From the NCBI RefSeq assembly GCF_009905375.1, contig NC_133653.1, positions 67,530,329 to 67,594,328 of the forward strand: 64,000 nt of DNA, read 5' to 3'. This document shows positions 56,006 to 64,000 of the stretch, one piece after another (position 1 is the first letter of the stretch; each line of letters starts with the position of its first letter). The position numbers were made by a program, and so were the translations under genes. Under the pieces are notes generated by a model. The model did no database searches. It worked only from the letters and a program-made list of their open reading frames with translations, and was not told where the DNA came from. The DNA is from Apium graveolens. Lineage: Eukaryota > Streptophyta > Magnoliopsida > Apiales > Apiaceae.

Positions 56006-59000
56006 TGTAACCTCTGGGAAACTTACGTCTGTATTATATCATATTTATAATAAATTATGTGTATTAATGTGTCATTTATGTGTAATTATCTGTCAAATCC
56101 TAATTGTTACGTGTTACGTGTATTCCGTGTCATTTCAGTATTTTTAAGATATTTTATTTTGCATTCATCGCTTTCATTTCAAACATTTTACGACCCAAAC
56201 CATGATTTTAAAGCCAGTATTTCAAATAAAATAATGGGCCTTATTTTTCATCAAACGGCTTTTACCATCGCATTATTCTGAACATCTAGATATTTTATAA
56301 ATTTTCTCGTTTTGTGAAAAATGACTTTTCCGGGCCCCATTGGGTGTTAAAAACCCCACAAAAATTATATTTTTATTTTTATAAAATTATAGGACTTTTA
56401 TTTATATCATTTCTTTGTATTTTTGCAATATTCACAATTTTTGGGAAATTTTGGCATATATATATATATTGCATATATAAAATATTTATAAATTAAATTT
56501 TAATACCCAAAAATTATAAAAATTAGGGCCAACTATTTTTATTAGATGTATAATTAGCCCCTTAATTTTATTTAAGAGTATTAATTTTGCAGGTATAAAT
56601 ACCCTAATTATTATTAATTTATTTAATTAAAAATCAGAAATTCTGCAATTTTCCCCAATTTCCAGAAATTAGGGTTTGGTGTTCTTGACTTCAATCAGAG
56701 ATTTGATTGTGATTCCGACCTCCAAATCAGACATGTAAGTAGTCGTTACAACGCTCTTGATCTCTACTTTCGATTGGTATAATCAATTTCATGTGTTTAT
56801 ATCTTCGATTTTTAATTCGTATTTTTAGGGTTTATAGTCGAATTAGGCGTTTTTGATTCTTGAATAATTTGATTTTTGGTTGATCCAGATAGCTTTATCT
56901 CGAGTTTAGGAGTGATTTCATATATTTATTTTGATTGTATAACCCCTGGAAACAGTTGCTCGAGTTCTTTATTTTGTGGAATTTTTAACTTCGAGTTTAG
57001 TAGATTATAGACATTTTTGATTGTGGTTAACTGTTGGGATAGATTAAGGAACTCTGAAGCTTTGATTTGGTATCAGTTTTGTGAATTTTGGTTGACGTTT
57101 CAATGAGGATCGATTTTCCGGTGAAGTTCATCGGAGAACTTCGACCTTCGGCCGGAGATGGCGGAGGAGGGGCGATTTGATGATGGTGACACCGGGAATA
57201 GGTAGCTGCAGTTCAGGGGAATCGAATGGCATCAAAAACCCGAAGAAACGATGCTCTAGGAACGTCAGGTGGAGTCGTCGAAAAACTCCGCCGGTGGCCG
57301 GAGCTTTTCCCAGAATTCGGCGGGTCAACCCATGTTCTTGGGGACCCGACTGTCGACCCATCAACCCGGAAATATAACCCGGTTTCAATCCATTAAAAAC
57401 CCCATTTCCATTTCCTAAAAACTATTTCTGATATCTATATTAATTATTTCTATTTTATAAAATCAGAAATTAGTTTTGTAAATTCTAAAAATATAATTAA
57501 AATTCTGAAAATTATTAACAATAATTTCTAAATTGTTTTCTTAATTTAGAAATTCGAATTTAGTTACTTAAATAATTATTTAATTACTTATCTAATTATT
57601 TATCTATTTATTTATTTATTATTTAGTAATTAAGTTATTAATTAATAATTAAGGATTAAAATTAATCGAATAGTATTATTTAGAGATTCGATAATTAGTT
57701 AAAAAAACGAGTAACTCGTATTCATACGATTAATTGAACGCTGAATTAGAGTATGATTATTCGAGCGATAATTAATTATTCGAAGAATATTTGAATAATT
57801 ATTCGTAACGAATAATTAAATACAGATAATCGATTAAATCAACGCAGTTGTTCAATAATTATGCGAGAAATGCGAGTAACTCGTAGAAATACGAGTAGTT
57901 GATCGTTGAGTTGGAATATGATTCGAATAACAATTTATTTATTCGATTAATAATGTATCAGCTAATGATATCGATTATTTATTTGTAAATAATCGATCTA
58001 ATCGAGTGAGTAGTAATAAATTATAAATATTTGTAATAAATTGTAATTAATCCTAATAATTAGGAATTAATTATATTAAATTATTAAATAATTATTTATT
58101 AAGTATTTATTAGTTATTTATTATTTATTAATTACTTAAAAGTAATTAATTATTTCGATAATTAATCAAATAATTTTCAATAAATCATAACATATTCATT
58201 TTTACTCCAGAAATTATAGAAAAATTATTTTTGACTCTGAGTTTCTTAAATAATTATTTAAAAATTATTTTAGGGTTTAAAAATTTGTAATAATTATTTA
58301 TATTGGATAAATAAATTGAATTATCAGTTTTAAATTGATATTAATTAGACCGTTAGTCCGATTTGAGCGAAACGAAAGCCATTTGACTCAGAAAAATGAA
58401 TTCTTTTCAATAAAAATAATGTTAAGACCTAATTTCTTCTAGAAATTAGTTGACTTTGTTACTTGCTTGATTATCAGTCGAAGTGCGTGCCGAGACGAGT
58501 CCGAAAAAATTTCGAAAAATGGGAAATGAAGCAGATGGTGATTAGTGGAGCGATCAGCGAGTCGATTTTGATTCTAAAAATTATTTCAACTATAAAAATG
58601 ATTATGTGCTTATGTGTATTATGTGGTTAATCGAGTCTTAGCTGCTAATCTATAATATACGAGTCAGTCGTAAGCGCATGGGTAGATAATAGGAACAATG
58701 TGAAGTCGATTCAAGATGCAATTAAAGTACGGACTAACATAACCAGTCTATTTATTCTAGCAGAAGCTAAGCCTGCAAGGCAGGTTGAGTAGGTGATAGA
58801 CGAAGGTGATTTAATTATAGTGAGTCGCGTAGAAGGCAAGTTTCTCCCCTATTCTATTTTCAGAATAGTGATACTTCCTTCAGATTCTTATCACGCTTGC
58901 ACTCTTTTGACTCTCTTGTTCATATTTCATTTCGATTCTTGATTTATCCTTTTCATTTGACTTTATTATTCATATTCCAATTGCTACTCACAATTGTTGA

Positions 59001-59816
59001 TATATTCTTGTGATTAGAATATATCAAAGCATACCGATTGTTCCGGTTGCTATTCCAGGGACTGGATAATAATACTTTGGGGATTAAGTTTACTTAATCC
59101 TAAGGACCGGGACATAACCGGTGCCTTGAGATGGGTCGTAGTGCCTGGGTGCCCGATGGGATCTATATAGTGAGATATAGATCTGCACTGTATCCTGGCT
59201 GATTAGCAGCGTATAGATGCGAACTTGAGTCCAATTTAGTTCATTTGTATTCGCCAGTAATGGCCTTCCTTCTATTCTCGTGAGGTTATATCTTTGCAGA
59301 TATACCTGGGTTATGGATTCATTTAAATTGCTTTAATACTGTTTATATTTTGCGGACTTGTTGAGCATTTTTTGGCTCACCCTTTTTGTTGTTATTCACC
59401 TTATTGTTTTCAGTTAAAAGGAATATGAAACCCATCAAGACTCGAGTGGTAAAGAAGCGGGTCAAACCTCGGGATCCTCTCATACCCAAGGTGTTGATCC
59501 CAATCCATGAAGAAAGCTTTGAGTTGCCCGAACAGGTGGTGTGTAGATAGTTAGTGTGTGTGTTTGAATAAAAGATGAACTTTGTTTAAAATTGATTAGA
59601 CAATGGTTTGTAATAAAGATAGTTTATGAGATTTTGAATTTGGTTTGTAATAAAAGTAGGTAGTGGTTCTTGTTTTCATACTTCAACCTAAAAAGATCCT
59701 GGTTAGTGTTAAAGGGGTTTAGTTTCATTTCTTTAGTAATTGTTAATCAGATTGCACAGGTTTGGTGATTAGCTAGTAACCCCCAGACTTATACCCCGGG
59801 TCTGGAGGGCATTACA
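56006..59816 (+). repeat. 5' LTR of a chromovirus-like gypsy element
   Basis: 3,811 bp with TGTAACCTCTGG...GGAGGGCATTACA ends. ATAAG before it does not match GACTT after it, so it is not a solo LTR; the element appears to continue past the window. Contains a GGCAAGTTTCTCCCC motif (58836), TTGAGCATTTTTTGGCTCACCC-type signal in two parts (59361-59383) and a 41-codon ORF (59425). Internal ORFs at 57128-57388 on both strands are not credible. Confidence 0.75.
59425..59550 (+). CDS. Small basic ORF in the chromovirus LTR
   Basis: 41 codons: MKPIKTRVVKKRVKPRDPL, then IPKVLIPIHEESFELPEQ. It lies 45 bases after the GGCTCACCC signal and about 270 bases before the LTR end, the same place as the small ORF of the LARD-like family, and is likewise basic at its N-terminus. 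CAG|GTGGTG near its end could be a splice donor. Function unknown. Confidence 0.4.
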   Translation: MKPIKTRVVKKRVKPRDPLIPKVLIPIHEESFELPEQVVCR

Positions 59817-60403
59817 GACTTTTACAAGATATTTCGTTTGGCACAGACTTTGGTCCAGGCACTTAGGGATGAGCTGAGGCGTATTCCGCCTGGGTTTTGA
59901 GACACTGACTTCAGAGTACAGATGTATATAGAGGCAGCATAGTATAGCATAGTGAGTAGTGTGTATGTGTGTATTATTAGCTTAAACTGTAGTAGTAGTT
60001 TGACCTGTAGTAGTAGTTTGACATGTAGTGGTAGTATGACTTGTAGCCACAGAGATAACCAGTAGAGCGAGACTTTTTGTATCAAGCATTTACACCTGAG
60101 GCTGGTGTCATATATATAAAATGAATTTTTTTCAAATCTCTTTATTTAAATTTCAGTCTTTACAGTTTTACAGTATTTACTTTCACTTTATTGTTTTACA
60201 GCTTTTCATATCTTAATTCCTGTTGAAAAAGAGAGAGAAAAGAACTATGATTTTATTTAACTGGTTAGATTTCCAGTTTTTATATTCAGCAACTGTTTTC
60301 TTTATTTAAAATATGTTGTTAATATAGGATAAATTGTTTTCTTACCTACTGTCAATTATTTATTAAACTGTTAAAGAAATATCACTTGTTTTATTATCAG
60401 AAG
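59817..60403 (+). other. Leader between LTR and gag
   Basis: Opens with a short coding-looking segment, DFYKIFRLAQTLVQALRDEL and RRIPPGF, stop (TGA, likely CGA before), DTDFRVQMYIEAA. It then contains GTAGTAGTAGTTTGAC repeats (59985-60040) and a T-rich stretch ending TTATTATCAG|AAGATGG, a good splice acceptor directly before the gag ATG. No PBS seen at its start. Confidence 0.45.
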
Positions 60404-61548
60404 ATGGCACCAAAAAGAAAGACTAGGGCTGAGACTTCTAGCAGCAATTCCGAAGGACAGACTAATGAGACCATGAACCAAATGTTCCATCTGATGCAAC
60501 AACAGATGTTAATGATGCAGCAACAGATGCGGCATCAACAACAGCAAATTCAACAACAAATGTTACAACAGCCACCTCGTCCTGAGCCCCAGATACCACC
60601 AGCATTACCTATTGTTCCTTTTAAGCAGTTTCAATAGGTTAAACCTCCAGAATTTGATGGGTCAGCCGATCCTATTAAAGCTACCACCTGGTTAAAAGAA
60701 ATAGAGAAAGCGTTTGCACTAGTGAAGATAGGTGAAGATCAGAAGACTGACTTTGCTAGTTATTTGTTGAAAGGAGAAGCAAATTATTGGTGGGAATCTA
60801 AAAAGGCTTTAGAGGGTGAAGATGTTATTGCATGAGATAGGTTTAAAGAGTTGTTTTTAGAGAAACATTTTCCTCGCTACGTGAGAAATCAAATGCAGAT
60901 AAAGTTTTAGGAACTGAAGCAGCGAAGTATGTCCGTGACAGAGTATGAAGCCAAATTTACTAAATTGGCTAGGTTCGTCCCAGAACAAGTGGATACTGAA
61001 GAGAAACGAGTTCAAAGGTTTCAAAAGGGATTACGACCGTGGATCCGTGGACAAGTTGCAGTTTTTGAATTAACGACGTATACCTCCGTAGTCCAGAAAG
61101 CCTTGATCATCGAAGGGGAAAGTGAAAGATCTCAAAGGGATAGAGGACATGGAAGTTTCCAAGACCGCTCCAGCAGGAAGCCGGGATTTCAAGCCCGGAC
61201 AAATTTGAATTTCAAAAGGATAGGACAAGGTAACCAGAAAGCAGGTAATCATTTCCAAGCCCCCAAACAGCAGAGAATGGTCAGAGTCCCAATGCCATAC
61301 TGCAAAACTTGTGGACGCAAGCACACCGTCGTATGTATCAAAGCAGATGTGACATATTTCAAATGCAAGTAGAAAGGGCACTATTCTAATGAATGTCCAA
61401 CGGGAAAGACAACATAAATCACTTGCTACCAATGTGGAAAGAAAGGGCATATCGCTAGGAATTGTAAAGGACCAGCAATGGCAGCTAGTATTCCGAACGT
61501 ATTGGCATTACCTCCGTCTACCGCCTAATCAACCCAGAGCAAGGACTT
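60404..61548 (+). pseudogene. Chromovirus-type gag
   Basis: ATG at 60404: MAPKRKTRAETSSSNSEGQ, a Gln/Met-rich run, then VKPPEFDGSADPIKATTWLK and EIEKAFALVKIGEDQKTDFA, YLLKGEANYWWESKKALEG, RFKELFLEKHFPRYVRNQMQ, SVTEYEAKFTKLARFVPEQV and RRFQ-type QRFQKGLRPWIRGQV. Two zinc knuckles follow: CKTCGRKH/CFKC-type (YFKCK-stop-KGHYSNEC) and CYQCGKKGHIARNC. Stops at 60635, 60833, 60908, 61370, 61415 and 61526. Confidence 0.88.
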
Positions 61549-61850
61549 TCAACATGATAATGAAAGAAGCAGTGCAGAGTTCGAGTGTAATTGCAGATAC
61601 GCTTTTGGTGAATTATGTAGATTCAAAAATATTAATTGATTCTGGAGCTATCCGTTCATTTATTTCTGAGGAATTTCTTGATAAGTTACATTGCGAAATC
61701 GAATGGTTGGGCGAGACGTTAATTATAAAATTAGCGAATGACGACCAAGTTCCAGCAGATCGAGTGTGTCCTGCATGCGATATAGAGATAGCTGGACATC
61801 ATTTTTTTGTAGATTTGATTCCTTTTAAGTTAGAATAGTTTGATGTCATC
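61549..61850 (+). pseudogene. Chromovirus-type protease
   Basis: Aspartic protease: VNYVDSKILIDSGAIRSFIS holds the active-site DSGA (61641), and [11 protein letters not shown] (61839 on) is the flap-end ILGMDWL motif. It is one frame away from gag, so a one-base change lies near 61530-61550. Stop at 61836 in place of a sense codon. Confidence 0.88.
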
Positions 61851-62867
61851 TTGGGACTGGATTGGTTAGTTTGTCATAATGCTCAGATAGATTGCGCGAA
61901 TAAGAAAGTCAAACTGCGAACTGTGGAAAATGCAACGGTAATATTCAAGGGCGAAAAACAGCGGAAGAAATTTCTTACGGTGATGCAGACCAAACGATTG
62001 CTTCGACAGGGATGCGAGATGTATATAGCTTACGTGTTAGATGCTGAGAAGGGAAGTCCCAAAATAAAATATATTTCAGTTGTATGTGAATTTCCGGATG
62101 TCTTTCCAGACGAGCTTCCAGGGTTACCGCCAGATTGGGAAATTGAGTTCACGATTGATCTAACACCAGGTACAGAACCAGTTTCGAAAGCTCCATATCG
62201 AATGACACCAGTTGAGATGAAGGAATTGTCAACGCAATTGCAAGATCTTCTAGACCAAGGCATCATACGACCCAGTGTATCCCTATGGGGTGCACCAGTA
62301 TTGTTCGTGAAGAAGAAAAATGGCAGTATGCGACTATGCATTGACTATCGGGATTTGAATAAGCTCACTATTAAGAACAAGTATCCTTTGCCGAGAATCG
62401 ACGATTTGTTCGATCAACTAAAAGGAGCCGCATGGTTTTCGAAGATAGATTTGCGATCAGGTTATCATCAATTGAAGATTAAAGCTAAAGATATTCCCAA
62501 GACTGTGTTTCGTACAAGATATGGACATTACGAGTTTCTTGTAATGGCATTCGGTTTGACAAATGCGCCAGCAGCATTCATGGATATGATGAATAGAGTA
62601 TTCAAGAAATACTTGGACAAATTTGTGATTGTATTTATTGATGACATCTTGATTTACTCAAAGACGGAAGAAGAGCATGTTAAGCACTTGAGGATAGCTT
62701 TAGGAATTTTGAGGAAAGAGCAACTATATGCGAAATTCTCGAAATGTGAATTCTGGTTAAAGGAAGTACAATTTCTAGGACACATCATCAGTAGAGAAGG
62801 CATCCAAGTTGATCCAGTGAAGATTGAAGCTGTGTTGAATTGGGAAAGACCAAAGACACCGACATAA
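61851..62867 (+). pseudogene. Chromovirus-type reverse transcriptase
   Basis: Copies the element RNA into DNA. 338 codons are open, from [14 protein letters not shown] to [119 protein letters not shown] and the catalytic [10 protein letters not shown] (Asp codons at 62640 and 62643) are all intact. [20 protein letters not shown] ends the thumb. It is the best-preserved gene in the window, though broken upstream and downstream. TAA at 62865 stands for the Glu of TEVRSFLG. Confidence 0.92.
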
Positions 62868-63605
62868 GTTCGAAGTTTCTTGGGATTGGCAGGATATTAT
62901 AGAAGATTTGTCAAAGATTTTGCGAAAATAGCAACACCGTTAACCAAGTTAACTCGAAAAAGTGAAAAGTTTATAAGGGACGACAAATGTGAAGGAAGTT
63001 TTCAAGAGCTGAAGAATCGATTAGTAACCGCACCGGTACTCGTATTACCAGATGAGCATGGGAATTTCGTCATTTACAGCGACACTTCGTATCGCGGATT
63101 AGGATGTGTACTGATGCAGCACGGTAACGTCATTGCATATGCTTCGAGACAATTTAAACCTCATGAGCAGAAATATCCTACGCATGACTTGGAATTAGCA
63201 GCGATCGTATTTGCATTAAAACTGTGGAGACACTATCTCTACGGTGAAAAATGCGAAATCTACACAAATCATAAAAGTCTGAAGTACATCTTTACGTAAA
63301 AAGAACTGAACATGTGTCAACGTCGATGGCTGGAATTGATTAAAGATTACGATATTACGATCAGTTATCATCCAGGGAAAGCAAATATTATGGTAGATGC
63401 GCTAAGCAGGAAAGAAAGATTGAATTGGTTAACTTCATGCGAAGAAATAGCCAAAGAATTTGATAAGTTGGAAATTGAAATTCGTGTTCCCAATGAATCT
63501 GCAGAAGCTATCTACGCTATGACTTTTCAACCAGAGTTGCTAGAGAAGATTCGCCACTGTCAAGAAGAAGTGATGAGTCAAAATGACGACTTAACCGGAG
63601 AATAA
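62868..63605 (+). pseudogene. Chromovirus-type RNase H
   Basis: [99 protein letters not shown] and HPGKANIMVDALSRKERLNW give a complete RNase H with its acidic residues; the second, usually SDAS, is SDTS. Stops at 63297 (CAA type) and 63603. Confidence 0.9.
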
Positions 63606-64000
63606 ATCACAACTTAAAAGGATAATAAAGAAATTTTACGCTTTGCATCGAGAATCTGGATCCCTAACGTGGCAGAATTAAAAGAAGAAATATTGCGAGA
63701 TGCGCACAGTTGAAGTATTCCATTCATCCAGGAAGCACAAAAATGTATCGCGATCTAAAGGAAAACTTTTGGTGGCCGAACATGAAGAAGGAAATAGCAG
63801 AATAGGTAAGTAAATGCTACACATGCCAATGAGTCTAAGCTGAACATCAACATTCGAGTGGATTATTACAACCATTAGATATTCCAGAATGGAAATGGGA
63901 ACATCTAGCGATGGATTTTGTGGTAGGACTACCAAGGACTAAAACAAATCATGATGCGATATGGGTAATCATTGACAGACTAATGAAGTCGGCACATTTT
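63606..64000 (+). pseudogene. Chromovirus-type integrase, start only
   Basis: RDAHS, frameshift near 63708, then [20 protein letters not shown] and MKKEIAE give the H2C2 zinc finger. Stops at 63803 (TGG type) and 63830 (CGA type) follow, then EWKWEHLAMDFVVGLPRT with the first catalytic Asp, and VIIDRLMKSAHF at the window edge. The rest lies outside. Confidence 0.88.

Larger units (their letters stand above)
56006..64000 (+). mobile_element. Chromovirus-like Ty3/gypsy element, partial
   Basis: LTR, leader, gag, protease, RT, RNase H and the start of integrase in the usual order; the 3' part is beyond the window. There is a single RNase H and the RT is of the gypsy chromovirus type. All genes carry stops, mostly explained by transitions at CAG, CAA, CGA or TGG codons. 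The expected tRNA-Met PBS is not found after the LTR. Confidence 0.8.

Noticed and set aside
57128..57388. Overlapping ORFs on both strands in a GC-richer patch
   Set aside because: Within an LTR, no conserved motif, both strands open; composition explains them.
56006..59816. Solo LTR
   Set aside because: The flanking pentamers ATAAG and GACTT do not match, and gypsy genes in the right orientation follow.
1..64000. CRISPR arrays, operons, bacterial-type genes
   Set aside because: Nothing of the kind; all content is plant nuclear and repeat-derived.

Overview
The window is plant nuclear DNA, almost entirely transposable elements. Plant diagnostics include a BAHD acyltransferase gene, PBS/PPT-bounded LTR retrotransposons of the Tat, Athila and long-LTR chromovirus types, a Harbinger-like element, and AT-rich spacers. 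A eudicot is likely. An asterid such as Apiaceae is only a guess. No intact cellular gene was found.

The backbone is one BAHD acyltransferase pseudogene (4353-4699 and 45623-46599) split by a 40.9-kb nested insertion. Level 1 is a minus-strand Tat-type Ty3/gypsy element (4700-45622, TSD AAGGA). Its pol runs right to left, and it carries an antisense, intron-containing additional ORF (aORF). Level 2 is two insertions into that aORF: an Athila-type element (7278-24685, TSD GGAGT) and a long-LTR element (25384-39308, TSD TTTAT). Level 3 is two solo LTRs of the same long-LTR family inside the Athila element (10955-14843 minus, TSD ACTAC; 17174-21202 plus, TSD ACGAG). At the four coding-sequence insertion points inside the nest, deleting the insert and one TSD copy restores an open frame. 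At the BAHD site the two parts lie in different frames because of an older indel beside it.

Left of the BAHD gene lie the 3' end of a copia-type element (decayed ORF, PPT, 3' LTR; 1-3565) and a small fold-back element (3668-3962). Right of it lie a Harbinger-like TIR element (47193-48142), a copia-type env-like ORF fragment (49651-51150), a 3.4-kb solo LTR (51674-55112, TSD GATAT), a truncated copia LTR (55326-55919, minus), and the first 8 kb of a chromovirus-like gypsy element (56006 to the window end) with gag, protease, RT, RNase H and the start of integrase.

The most notable material is the long-LTR family. Its LTRs are about 4.2 kb. The one full copy has nearly identical LTRs around an already decayed, rearranged interior, so it looks like a non-autonomous (LARD-like) element moved in trans. 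All four LTR copies keep an identical 57-base start of a small basic ORF and an identical 29-base hairpin. Two other long-LTR families here share the same layout of signals, and one of them also has a small basic ORF at the same place. Most nonsense and active-site changes across the window are C-to-T or G-to-A, as expected from decay of methylated DNA.
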